Origin: Chionoecetes opilio
Taxonomy: Eukaryota; Arthropoda; Malacostraca; Decapoda; Majidae
Length of the DNA stretch: 64,000 nt
Assembly (NCBI GenBank): GCA_016584305.1
Contig: JACEEZ010021752.1
Coordinates: 55,997-119,996, forward strand
Direction of reading: 5' to 3'
In this document: piece after piece, positions 41,412 through 52,810 of the stretch
Position numbering within the stretch: position 1 is the first letter of the stretch
Layout: each line of letters opens with the position of its first letter
Position numbers and translations under genes: made by a program
Notes under the pieces: generated by a model
Told to the model about the DNA's origin: nothing
The model's input: only the letters and a program-made list of their open reading frames with translations
Database searches by the model: none

Positions 41412-41626
41412 GTAACCCCTTGAGACCCAGAACGTAATTTCCGTTATAATTTGGCTAGCATAAGACAATTTTTTAGTGATTATAAGCAATATTTAATAGA
41501 TATGTCCTGTTTAGTATCCTTGTCCACTAAAAATATGGGTATATTAAGTGACTTTTCGTAATTTTATGGCTAACAACAGACATTTTTTTTTATAGCAAAG
41601 GAAAGATCTGGGTGTGAAGGGGTTAA
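41412..41626 (-). mobile_element. TTAA-bounded MITE copy 13, inverted
   Basis: Reverse-orientation copy only 260 bases from copy 12, so the two form a loose inverted pair. Right end GAAGGGGTTAA is intact. Confidence 0.84.
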
Positions 41627-41670
41627 AGGAATCATGTATACAAATAAGCATCTTTTGAGTCTGGCAATCC

Positions 41671-42545
41671 ACACCCCATCACCCTTACCCACACCCCCAT
41701 CACCCTTACCCACACCCCCATCACCCTTACCCACACCCCCATCACCCTTACCCACACACCCATCACCCTTACCCACACCCCCATCACCCTTACCCACACC
41801 CCCATCACCCTTACCCACACCCCCATCACCCTTACCCACACCCCCATCACCCTTACCCACCCCATCACCCTTACCCACACCCATCACCCTTACCCACACA
41901 CACCCATCACCCTTACCCACACACCATCACCCTTACCCACACACCCATCACCCTTACCCCACACCACCCATCACCCTTACCCACCACACCCATCACCCTT
42001 ACCCACCCCCATCACCCTTACCCACACCCCATCACCCTTACCCACACCCCCATCACCCTTACCCACACCCCCATCACCCTTACCCACACACCCATCACCC
42101 TTACCCCACACCCCATCACCCTTACCACACACCCCATCACCCTTACCCACACACCCATCACCCTTACCCACACCCCATCACCCTTACCCACACACCCATC
42201 ACCCTTACCCACACCCCCATCACCCTTACCCACACACCCATCACCCTTACCCACACACCCATCACCCTTACCCACACACCCATCACCCTTACCCACACAC
42301 CCATCACCCTTACCCACACACCCATCACCCTTACCCACACACCCATCACCCTTACCCACACACCCATCACCCTTACCCACACACCCATCACCCTTACCCA
42401 CACACCCATCACCCTTACCCACACCCCATCACCCTTACCCACACACCCATCACCCTTACCCACACACCCATCACCCTTACCCACACACCCATCACCCTTA
42501 CCCACACACCCATCACCCTTACCCACACACCCATCACCCTTACCT
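41671..42545. repeat. 21-bp CACCCATCACCCTTACC array
   Basis: About 42 units of CCCATCACCCTTACCCACAC. The right half is almost uniform; the left half has one- or two-base indels. A 21-bp period keeps frames open on both strands (ITLTHTP-type), which is not evidence of coding. Confidence 0.95.
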
Positions 42546-42739
42546 ACACACACGCCCTGAAGGTGGTGTTTCTAGGCCTTATTACTACAGGGGCGAAAAT
42601 GACCACCTATAAATTTGTATTCAGTCCACATGTGCATCTGTCCCATCTCTCGGGTGACCCTCCTGACGATGCAGGACTCTGCCCCCCCCCCCCCCCCACA
42701 CACACACACAGGCCAGTATCATTAACAAGTGTAGTGGCA

Positions 42740-44035
42740 AAAGTGTGTGAAAAATTGTGAAGGACAAATGGTCGAAATATTTGGAAGAGACAAACACACT
42801 TGCAGGTGGCCAGTTTGGATTTAGAGGAGGAATGTCATGTACAACAAATTTATTGAGCTTTTACTCGAGAGTGATCGATGTGACACAGGAAAGAGAAGGG
42901 TGGGTCGATTGCATTTACTTGGACCTAAAGAAGGCATTTGACAAGGTACCTCATAAGAGACTGCTCTGGAAGCTAGAACATGTAGGAGGATTGAAGGGTG
43001 GTTTGCTGAAGTGGATGGAAGACTTTTTGAGCAACAGAGAGATGAGAACAGTAATAAAAGATCAAAAGTCAGAATGGTGCAGTGTGATAAGTGGAGTTCC
43101 TCAAGGATCAGTATTGGCCCCAGTGATGTTCTTGGTCTATGTAAATGATATGACAGAAGGAGTAAACAGTTATATGAGTTTATTCGCTGATGATGCTAAA
43201 TTACTAAGAAAAGTAGAAAGTAAAGAGGACTGTGAGGATTTACAAACGGATCTAGATAAGATTTTCAGATGGAGTCAACTATGGGAAATGGAGTTTAATG
43301 CCAAAAAGTGTAAAGTGATGGAAATGGGCAGTAGCAAAAAGAGACAGAGAGGAAAGTATTCAATGGGAAACGAATGGCTAATCGATGGTCGAAAAAGATC
43401 TGGGAGTATGGATTAAGGACAATTTGTCACCAGAGAAGCATATAAACAAGATCACAGGAGATTCATACCAGTTGCTGAGGAATATAAGAATGGCATTCAA
43501 ATATCTGGATGAAGAGATGATCAAGAAATTGATAACATCTCTGATTCGACCAAGGTTGGAATATGCGGCAGTGATTTGGTCACCACATAAAAAGAAGGAT
43601 ATAAGGAAGATTGAGAGAATACAAAGAGCAGCCACAAAACTGGCTCAAGTCTGAGAGATTTACCATATGAAGAAAGACTTTCAAGACTAAAACTCCCAAC
43701 ACTTGAGAAAAGAAGAGAAAGGGGAGATTTTATAGCAGTGTATAGAGCATCAATGGGTCTGGAAAAAATTGATAGAGAAGATCTGTTTGTGTGGGATGAT
43801 AGAAGTACAAGAGGTCACGAGAAGAAATTGAAAAGGACAACATGCAAGAGGGATATAAAAAAATACAGCTTCCCGTATAGAAGCATAGAAGCCTGGAACA
43901 ACCTTGATGCAAAAGTGATTAATGCAAGAAGTATTCAGGACTTCAAAGGCAAACTGGATAATAGTAGATTTGGAGACGGGACAGTACGAGCATAGCTCTT
44001 TTCCTGTATGTTACAACTAGGTAAATACACACAAA
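42740..44035 (+). pseudogene. 5'-truncated jockey/CR1-like LINE reverse transcriptase
   Basis: The frame reads AGGQFGFRGGMSCTTNL, CIYLDLKKAFDKVPHKRL, GVPQGSVLAPVMFLVYVND and YMSLFADDAKLLRK (the FADD catalytic site). After a frameshift near 43,380 it continues EKDLGVWIKDNLSPEKHI and IRPRLEYAAVIWSPH. A second shift near 43,650 restores the first frame with LRDLPYEERLSRLKLP, ERGDFIAVYRASMG and FPYRSIEAWNNLDAKVI. Reverse transcription for target-primed integration is the family role. Only two frameshifts and no 5' end or endonuclease make it a young dead copy, or one broken by sequence error. Confidence 0.9.
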
Positions 44036-44094
44036 CTTCTTAGCCCCACAAGTCTTCACATTCATCCTAGGTAAGGCCACACTATCTCTACAGT

Positions 44095-44345
44095 AATATA
44101 AGAACATAAGGAAGCTACAAAGGGTAGCAGAGATATGCCTGTCAGTTCCTGTAACATCCAAACATTACCTACCTACATCTAACTTTCATCCCTATCCATT
44201 AAAATTGACTACTAGTTATGTTTAAAACTCCCTATCTACTCTGCACTAACGACCGGATAACTATGTCTATTCCAATCATCAAACACCCTATCTGTGAACT
44301 GATTAATGCCTATTTCTGTAAAGATTTGTTGTGCCAACCCTGCCA
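44095..44345 (-). pseudogene. Very degenerate CR1-like LINE 3' fragment
   Basis: Nucleotide similarity to the 40.4-kb copy (AAGAACATAAGGAAGCTACAA, ACCTACATCTAACTTTCATCC, CATTCCAATCATC), frame lost. It follows directly after another LINE. Confidence 0.65.
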
Positions 44346-44544
44346 TATCTCGTCTGCTACCTTATGGACGCCTATAATTTCTGCTTCAGCATATAGAGAT
44401 ATGGAGATATTATTCACTTCCGGGAACCAAAAATGAAATACTTTCACTGGAAACCCGTACAAGTGGCTATCTACATTAAGTGTGAGGCGGTGAGAGGGGC
44501 GCCGCCATGGCTGGCTGCAGGCCTGCAGGGGCTGGGAGGGGCCT

Positions 44545-45110
44545 GTGTAGCGATCTCACCAGCTACCCTTTGCCGAGTAGCTACACTGCACAAATACGCA
44601 CTGAAACACTGCTCCATGTGTGAATAGTTGTTTGACAATGTATACTAATTCTGATCCTGGGTAAGACATGGTGGAAGCATTGAATGTAGAGTAGTAATTA
44701 AAGTAGAACATAGAACATTTCAAGCGAATGTGTCCTTGCCTAGAACACTACCCTACCCTTATACTGAAACACTGCTTCCTGGGTGAATAGTTGTTTGATA
44801 ATATAGTACACGTATACCAATTCTGATCTTGGGTAAAACGTATATATTATCAACTTATAGATTCACCCAGGGAGCAGTGTTTCAGTATAAGGGGAGGGTA
44901 GGGTAGTGTTCTAGGCAAGGGCACATTCACTTGAAATGTTCTGTGTTTTACTTTAATTACTACTCTACATTCAATGTTTCCACCATGTCTTACCCAGGAT
45001 CAGAATTGGTATACATTGTCAAACAACTATTCACCCATGGAGCAGTGTTTCAGTGCATATTTGTGCAGTGTAGCTACTCGGGCCAAGGGTAGCTGGTGAG
45101 ATCACTACAC
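44545..45110. mobile_element. 566-bp foldback with about 240-base arms
   Basis: Left arm 44,545-44,788 (GATCTCACCAGCTACCC, CACTGCACAAATA, ACATGGTGGAAGCATTGAAT) is mirrored at 44,871-45,110. The 80-base centre contains an additional copy of GTTGTTTGATAATATAGT and ATTCTGATCTTGGGTAAAA, taken from the arm. Confidence 0.9.
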
Positions 45111-45207
45111 CGGCCAACGCCACGCACCATTTCTCACTTATTTAACCTAGGAACTAAATTGACTTAACAAAACCGAACCAAAACCTCACTTAAACCTGAT
45201 CCTAACA

Positions 45208-45395
45208 TAGCCTGTGAGTGCATCGGAGGACACAGGGGGGCGGCATGAGCCTCTAATTACAGGCGTCACTATAAGAATCCTGCCTGCGCAACCACGGGCG
45301 AAGACCAATCATCAGAGCCCTCAAGTGAACCTCCAGAGCCTACCATCCGAGCCCTGGGTCACCACTGCCTACAGGCGCTATAGGCATAAATGTAT
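45208..45395 (+). mobile_element. 5'-truncated copy of the SINE
   Basis: From GAGTGCATCGGAGGACACAG to CTACAGGCGCTATAGGCA it matches the body of the 35.1-kb SINE at about 95 percent by eye; the tRNA head is absent. Confidence 0.85.
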
Positions 45396-45594
45396 ATTAA
45401 AAAAAAGAAAGAAAAAAAAAAGCCATTGCTATATGAAAATAAGTTTCATTTTAGATTTCCACAGACCAAAGTAGGTGTCCAAGAGTGTTGAATTTTAGTG
45501 GAAGACATAATATATGACAAGTATTAGTCCTTCATAAGATCGTAAATGAGATATGGCTGGGTCGGCAAAACTAATCTTAATCCCCATCTTTTTG

Positions 45595-45925
45595 TTAAAT
45601 CAACATCTGTCCGGTTTGAACCCTATAAAACTTTGGTAAATTTTTGTTATCGGGCAACCACCGATTTCGAGACAGAAACTTAAGTTTTCCTGAATATTTT
45701 GTGAGTTTTACACACATCTGGCAGTCGTTTTTGTCGGAACTCAATGTTGGTTTGCAGGTGTGGGGGTGCCCGCCCCGCCCCGCCCCACAAACCTTGATCC
45801 ACTTCGCACTCCCATAGCATCGATATATTTTTCTTGTTATCATCGGTTACTAAACCAAACCCCACCTCTAACCTAACCTAACCTAACCTAACTTAACCGT
45901 TTCTGGCTGAAATAACGGTACATTT
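45595..45925 (+). repeat. Uninterrupted copy of the 5.3/6.6-kb dispersed repeat
   Basis: Shares ATTTCGAGACAGAAACTTAAG, CAGTCGTTTTTGTCGGAA, the CGCCCCGCCCCGCC block and CTGGCTGAAATAAC with the split copy, and has no insertion at GGTGTGGGGG. It acts as the empty site for the hAT-like insertion. Confidence 0.75.
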
Positions 45926-45944
45926 TCGTTAGTACATGTAACAG

Positions 45945-46215
45945 TTCAGTTCAGTTGTGGGTCGGGAGTCAGGCCTTTTTCAACGGCACTCCCTGACGTG
46001 TTTCTTCTTGCTGTCTGGGTCTTTAATTAGTTTTCTTCTCTTATTCTATCTTATTAGTTTTTCTTTTTCTTTCTTCTTATTTTCTCTGGTCATCCAAAAA
46101 CTGTTGATTGTTCTTTTTGCTTCTTCCATATTCCCCTCTCCAAACAAATACTCCCCCACTATATCCTCTTCCTCCTCTAGGTAAGGTTGTTGTAGCCTCG
46201 CACTTCTCTTTCTTT
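45945..46215 (+). repeat. Dispersed pyrimidine-rich repeat, copy A
   Basis: CTTTTTCAACGGCACTCCCTG, CAAACAAATACTCCCCCAC and TAGGTAAGGTTGTTGTAGCC are shared with 54,890-55,170. Confidence 0.7.
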
Positions 46216-46334
46216 CATTACTGTAGCCCCATTATTTTTCAGCCGAGCCTTGGGAAATGGGTTCAAAATACTCAGAATGAAGAAAGCTTGATGATGTAGG
46301 TAAGAATCCTAGGACTTTTGAAAGCCCACTACCC

Positions 46335-48635
46335 AAATATCACCAAAACTTCTTAGGTTTTACTGCAGTTTAATACATTACAAGGCACGTAGTTGTAGCC
46401 GTTCTCAACTAGTAGATCTGACTTGGTATTTGCAGTATTTCTAACCCCTACATCAGCCGTCGGAAATTAATAACATACGGGGGTGTGCCATGTAGTTAGG
46501 TTAGGTCACGTAACCTAACTTAAGTCCAGGTTACTTACTTGTTTACTTGCTTGTTGGTTAGGTCAGGAAAATATTGGTAAATAGCGAGTATTGTATCAAA
46601 CTGCAGTTTTACCACTTCTTGTTGTGACCCGATTACTAACCATAAGAATCTCGCTTCCAACTCAGCCCTATTTACATCAACTTAATATCACAGGAGCATC
46701 AATTTTCCTGTTGTGTTCATAACATATCCTGGCCTCTAAAAACTCTCTCTCTAGTCATTCCTACCTCCCCCGAAACGGTTATTCCCCATCCCCGAGAGAG
46801 AGAGAGAGAGAGAGGTGCCACAGGTGCAGGAAAACAAAGGTACACATATTCCCAGCCGGTACCTATGCTCACGGAATACCAAGCTGTCCACAACCCCTTC
46901 TGGCCGTCCCATTAGCCTGTCCGCAAGTCTTTTTTTTACTGTTGAATAAAAAGGTTAAATATAATCTTATCCGGCCGACCCCAGACATTCTTCCCTTCGG
47001 TAATTCCCACTACGAACAACAATACGCCTATTTCACCCCACTCTTCACTAGTTACAGGCCTATTTCTACCCTCCCTCCAGCCTTTGACAGAAAATCACCC
47101 AATATATACCAGAGAAACACAGAATATTACCGCGAAAAAGAGAAACTTTGGTGTGGAAGGGGAGCAAGGCCTGCGCATATTTCCTACGTTTTATGGTCTT
47201 ATTCCATTACTTATCCACTTAATATTCTCCCTATGAGTTAGACAACATGTGTTCCTTTAACTCACCTGATTTGAGGTCCCTCAGGCGCCTATGAGGGGTA
47301 AAAAATAAAGGAAAACTGTACAAGGGTTATATGACAGCAGCTCTGGCCAGCATGGAGCGAACAATGGAAGCTCTGCATGCGCCTTGCCTTTACCTCCATG
47401 TCATTACTCGCTGGCCACTTGCTCCACTTTGCACCCTGTTTTCTAGCCAAGGATCGCCTCCCTAGGTAGTCCCTATTTCAATGTCCTTTAATGAACTATA
47501 GAAATATTTACAGGCCTATTGTTTCCTACTCAACTATTTTCCTATTTCATTAAACTTTTTTTCTTCAATGTTCTCTATTTGACCACCTATTTGTTAGTGG
47601 CTTATTTCCTGACTACCATTTCTTATTGAGCTATCTAGATATTTCCTGCTTTACTCTCATCTTTTTAACTATATTTTCCTATTTAGCAACTATTTCACCA
47701 CATGATGGAAGAAAACATTTCACAATGTTACTTTTCTCTTGTGAGAATCAAACCCAATTTTTCTTATTTACCAATCTCATATAATCACATGTAAGGTATT
47801 TTTCGTTCATTATTTTTCACGCCTATGGAAAATGCAAGGGAAATTGAGACAATGGCAAGTTTTCTTCACTTCCCATGCGGATAGAATACTACATTTACTG
47901 AATAAAGGGGAATGTACGAGTGAGTGCAAGGCCCTTCGACGTCGTCTTGATGTCTTTGCCCTCCCCATGCACGGCAGGGATCTTATTAATAATACCCAGC
48001 GCCCTTATTTCAGCTGTTCTTTAAATAGCACAAGTACGTGTTCCTTCTACTTCTATCAGTCGCAATACTTTCACTTGTCTCGCGACCTGTGAAGTGGACT
48101 GGCCGGCCGGGGATAGAAATATATTATAATAAATAACGAATACTCTTCCTCCTGCTGCGTCGCCGTCAGGATTGTAGACTTGTTGAAGGGCGGAGAAAGA
48201 AACGCCAGCCGCTCAATAACTTCTCAGACTCAGCAGACTTAAAACTTTCTTGTTACAGGCTACGTTACTGATTCTGCGCTGCTGACTGACTGGCATGACT
48301 GACTGACTGACTGCATATGCTGACTCGACCTCTCTGCTCATGACTGATTGACTTCTTTGAGCTGACTGACTGACTTGTGACTGACAGGCTACCTCCGAGC
48401 TCGACTGACTTTGCCACCTTGACTTATTATACACAACTGGACATTTTCTAGATTATTTCCTTGCTAGAATATGCTAGCTTGAACTAGTACACGTACATAG
48501 TTATAAAGGTCATGACTCAACACATGACACACATCACATTCCCCGCTCGCCCGCTCACAGGAGGGGGTGCGGGGAAGCCCACCTACTCATGCGTGAGGCA
48601 ACCTAGGGACGTCTCGGCATGACCACTGCCTATGT
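46335..48635. other. Intergenic, unassigned
   Basis: No exon recognised. It contains a short GA run at 46,795-46,814 and GACT-rich DNA at 48,280-48,410. The frame at 46,942-47,241 shows no family resemblance. Confidence 0.4.
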
Positions 48636-48639
48636 CTAT

Positions 48640-48999
48640 TTTTTTTATTATGGTCAAAATGCAGTAAGGAAGCCACGCCCCCTGCCTGCCCTTCTATTCT
48701 ACGGGGCAGCTGATTGGTGCATTCCTTGTATCATCATTACCAATCACTATATCTTCACTATACTTAACAGCGGCGTGACCACTGGACAGAGCAATCTTCA
48801 CTACAGAGGGTGACAAAATCAAAAATCCCTCTGTAGTGAAGATTGCTCTGTCCAGTGGTCACGCGCTGTTAAGTAGTGAAGATATTGTGATTGGTATAGT
48901 GATGATACGAGGAATGCACCAATCAGCTGCCCCGTAGAATAGAAGGGCAGGCAGGGGGCGTGGCTTCCTTACTGCATTTTGACCATAATAAAAAAAAAA
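48640..48999. mobile_element. 360-bp near-perfect hairpin element
   Basis: Arms of about 171 bases (CAAAATGCAGTAAGGAAGCC to CAATCTTCACTACAGAGGG) are mirrored with a 16-base spacer. The arms differ at only a few positions, implying recent origin or gene conversion. Confidence 0.92.
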
Positions 49000-49003
49000 G
49001 AGA

Positions 49004-49189
49004 CTAATAGAGAGAGACTGTGGGCATAACAATATAATTTTCCTCTAACATCTCATCGAGTATTCTCTTTTCTTTCAATGCGGCCTCAGGATCCTTGTCT
49101 TGCAATGCACCCTTGCCTGTAGGTAGGCTACAGTCATTTTCTTCCAATGCGTCATCAAATAGGATAGGTACTGTAGGTAGGCGGCTATA
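49004..49189 (-). other. Possible relic of a coding sequence beside the pogo-like MITE
   Basis: Minus-strand reading ILFDDALEENDCSLPTGKG and KEKRILDEMLEEN is acidic and open. A related SLFDDALEDDEILDDV plus stop is readable at about 49,785-49,835 on the other side of the MITE. Not a recognised gene. Confidence 0.25.
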
Positions 49190-49760
<571 letters not shown>

Positions 49761-49959
49761 TAGGTACTAGTTTTGTTTTCTTAAACATCATCTAATATTT
49801 CATCGTCTTCCAATGCGTCATCAAATAAACTTGTGGGCTTTAATTAAGGAAACATTTGAGAATCCCTGACCATTAAGGCTTATTTAGAAACTGCAACATG
49901 ATGGAGGAATTCAAAGACATTTCTTGATACAAGAAAAAATGTATAGAGGGAAGGAAAAT

Positions 49960-50575
49960 GAGGGTAGGTAATAGTCTCCCGGCAGGATTGTGCATGCTGT
50001 CTTTGGACTAATATTATGTTTGTAATCTACATAAATGGTAGCTATTCAGGGAAATGTTACCAAGGGAAGCTACATAAATGTTTGCTGAGGATGTCAATAC
50101 ACAAACAGCTGTTACAAATAGCAATGGGGAATGAAGCTGCAAGAGACAGCTGGATGATTTGGGTAAATTAAATGACTGGAGTAAAAGATCACAGAATTAT
50201 TTCAATGCAGATAAGTGTCATGTTATCAATTCCGGGAAAAAAAGTAACAGAATACCAAAGTGGGCGTACAAGATAAAGAAAAAAGATCAGAGGTCAATGA
50301 TCAAGTGCATCAGAGCAAATAAGTGGCCGTATTGATACAAAAAAAGAAACTAACGCCAGAGGGTTACAATAATGAGTGAGAAGTATTTACGCATTGTTGG
50401 CATATATGAGAGTAGCCTTCATATATGTAGATGAAGAAATGGTGGGAGAAATTATATTAATACTCATAAGACTCATAACGGAATATGCAGCAATTTATGG
50501 AACCTACATTTGCAGAAACATATAAAATGAAAGGAAGTACAAAAAGCAGCAACAAGATGGGTACTTTGCTGTTCC
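49960..50575 (+). pseudogene. Degenerate jockey/CR1-like LINE, first part
   Basis: Fragments QLDDLGKLNDWSK, FNADKCHVINSGKK and QKAATRW appear in shifting frames. The order matches the LINE at 42.7 kb. It is interrupted before the tail found at 51.48 kb. Confidence 0.7.
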
Positions 50576-51095
50576 TTCCTGGGGTTTTGGATACACTTCT
50601 TAATTCTTAAGTTTATTCCTTACTATAAACTACTCCTAACACAAGACAGCACATCTTCCTTCTCCTTCATTTCAAGATGCTAGTTTTGTCTAATGGTTTC
50701 ATGTCCTGCATCTCCAGTTGCACCTTCCTCATCGTTGTCAGAATCGTCAGCTCCATCTTGATATCTCAGTGGTCGTCTTGTTGTGCGTCTGGGCCGTCTG
50801 GTGGTTAGAGCTTCCTCCTCGTTTCCTTCATCTCATTCACCCTGTTGGATTTCGCCCTCGCCCGATGTTCCATGTTGTCTGTTTTCATGTTCTCCTAATT
50901 ACACTTCTTAATTCTTAAGTTTATTCCTTACTATAAACTATTCCTAACACTCAAGACAGCACAGGTACCAAGGCAGGGGAAGTTGAAGCTATGGAAGTAT
51001 TGGAGAAGCTGAGGTTACAGTGAGGCATCTAAGCTGGAGGAAAAAAGGAAAAGAGTTGACATTCTGTTAGAGGTAGGGGGTTCACTGAAAAGGCA

Positions 51096-51168
51096 GGCAA
51101 CGCTCGGGGATTGAACCCGAGACCTTCCACTTGCCGGGTGGACGTGCTACCGTTACACTACGGTCGCC
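51096..51168 (-). repeat. tRNA-like module 1 (pseudo-tRNA or SINE head)
   Basis: Minus strand folds as acceptor GGCGACC, D stem GTGT/GCAC, anticodon stem TCCAC/GTGGA with loop CCGGCAA (GGC anticodon), and T arm TCGGG-TTCAATC-CCCGA. C replaces the usual U33 and acceptor pair 7 fails. It is duplicated nearby with similar flanks, so a SINE head is likelier than a working tRNA-Ala. Confidence 0.55.
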
Positions 51169-51311
51169 TCCCGGTGACAACCCACGCATCTCCCCCCTAA
51201 GGCCCCCTCCAGGGCACTAAGGCACCCCCAGGGCCAGTCCGGGAAATGTGTATCGCTTACCTCGATCCTACTCACTGCGCCATGTTAGAGTAGGGGGTCT
51301 CACCAATAAAG

Positions 51312-51387
51312 GTTGCACCGCTCGGGATTTGAACCCGGGACCTTCCGCATGCCGGGCGGCTGTGCTTCCCGCTACACCACGGAAACC
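51312..51387 (-). repeat. tRNA-like module 2
   Basis: Same layout as module 1 with loop CCGGCAT and T arm CCCGGGTTCAAATCCCGAG; the flanking AGTAGGGGGT and AGTGACAACCCAC are also shared. The two form a 216-bp-spaced direct repeat. Confidence 0.55.
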
Positions 51388-51479
51388 TCCTAGTGACAAC
51401 CCACACACATGCTTATGGTACACAAATGTGACAAAAAGGGGAAAAAAGCTGTAGAAGACTTTATCTTAACCAAGAATGC

Positions 51480-51705
51480 TAACACTAAGAAAACATAACA
51501 AGAAACTTACAAGAGGAGATCAGGATGTGCAACAGTAGGGACATTACTAAACAGAGCAATAGACCAATGGAACGCACTACTACCAGAACAAGTGTGCGAG
51601 ACCGTGCAGTATACATGAATTTAAAGGAAAGTATGATTATTGCATTTGAAGAGGAGGGACATTACAAGCTTGATTTAATCCTTCAAAATATAAAAATAGA
51701 TACAT
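51480..51705 (+). pseudogene. Degenerate LINE, second part
   Basis: GCAATAGACCAATGGAACGCA gives NRAIDQWNALLPEQV and then NLKESMIIAF, equivalent to the AWNNLDAKV to FKGKLD tail. Separated from the first part by 900 bases with tRNA-like modules. Confidence 0.6.
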
Positions 51706-52150
51706 GAAAATTGGTATATAACCTACATGTATATTATGAATCCAAATTTTTCCTTATTATGCAGTTCAATCGTATATTTTTTTCTTGTTATAAATCAATA
51801 CCATGTAAATCTGCAGTACAGTTCTACATTTTCAAACAAACCACCACCATCAGAATCCCTCTAACCCATAGTTGGAAAAACAATATGAAAAGAACAGAGC
51901 ATTATTACCCATTGCATGACACACATCTGCCTGGCTTGACATGGCTATTGGGTCTTGATGCACCAAACAATGCATCAGGACTATGTAGCCTTATAGAGAG
52001 GGAATAAATAATAGAGTAAAGGTTCTCATCAAGTACAGGCAACATAGATCTCTCTTGTCAACAAAGTCTCTCACGTGCCAGTACTTGCATCAACACGGGA
52101 GGCTGCTTTCATCACAAACCCGCTCATATTTCTGGCTGGCTCTTATACTA

Positions 52151-52407
52151 CCGTAGATAACACTATAGGCGCCAGTCACTTGTCACTGCACTAATGTCGC
52201 CAGGCACCATATATTACAAATTTTAGCCTCACTACAGCCTTGTATGTGCCACTCAAGACATCTAGTGTGATATATATAATATAAACTACTGTGCATGCGT
52301 CTTCAATGGCACATAAAAGTCTGTAGTGATGCTAAAATTCGTAATATATTGTGCCTGGCGACATTAGTGCAGTGGCGAGTGACTGGCGACTATAGTGTTA
52401 TGTACGG
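52151..52407. mobile_element. CCGTAGATAACACT MITE, third short copy
   Basis: 257 bp with TA at both flanks, ends CCGTAGATAACACTATAGG and TAGTGTTATGTACGG. Just downstream of the AARS2 gene. Confidence 0.85.
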
Positions 52408-52542
52408 TAGATGTTGATATATTACCATCATTATCCTCATGTTTCACTTCCCTCAAAGAATGAAGAGGGTAACCTGAGATATAGCCATGACAGCGACGAC
52501 AAAACAGAGGGCAACACATAAATATATAAACAAATATATACA

Positions 52543-52548
52543 TTTATT
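52543..52548 (-). promoter_or_regulatory. Polyadenylation signal AATAAA of AARS2
   Basis: AATAAA on the minus strand lies 37 nt past the AARS2 stop codon. This implies a very short 3' UTR ending near 52,520. Confidence 0.6.
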
Positions 52549-52585
52549 CACATACAACATCATACATACATATCAAACGGGCTCT

Positions 52586-52810
52586 TCAACACCTCTTTCC
52601 TATAAGGACAGAGAATTGTTCAATGTATCTATTAGAAGCGTCTAAGGCCTCCTGCAGCTTCTCCTGGAGGATGGGTGGCCGCAGCTTGGGACTCCTCAGG
52701 TTGGCCACCAGCTGGGGGCTCCTGTCAGGGGGAGTGTCCACGTGTCCCCCCAGTGGCTCCTGTACACAGCTGAGCCAGGCCTGTGCTGAGGCTCCCTGCT
52801 CAGCCGCCTC
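52586..52810 (-). CDS. AARS2: AARS2 last exon with stop
   Basis: 225 nt encode EAAEQGASAQAWLSCVQEP, GGHVDTPPDRSPQL, then EKLQEALDASNRYIEQFSV and LIGKRC before the stop. The acceptor GTGCAG has only a weak pyrimidine tract, so the exact first residues are less certain than the rest. A polyadenylation signal lies about 40 nt downstream. Confidence 0.82.
   Translation of the reverse strand, partial: EAAEQGASAQAWLSCVQEPLGGHVDTPPDRSPQLVANLRSPKLRPPILQEKLQEALDASNRYIEQFSVLIGKRC

Noticed and set aside
41570..42560. 308-residue Thr/Pro/Leu-rich frame and minus-strand Gly/Val/Met frames
   Set aside because: A 21-bp period automatically keeps six frames open; no start context, no splice or family signal.
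46942..47241. 99-residue plus-strand frame
   Set aside because: No family resemblance, no splice partners, no repeat copy; length is within chance for AT-rich DNA.
51096..51168. Functional tRNA-Ala(GGC) gene
   Set aside because: C33 instead of U33, one mismatched acceptor pair, duplicated with shared flanks and located inside repeats; kept as a tRNA-like repeat.
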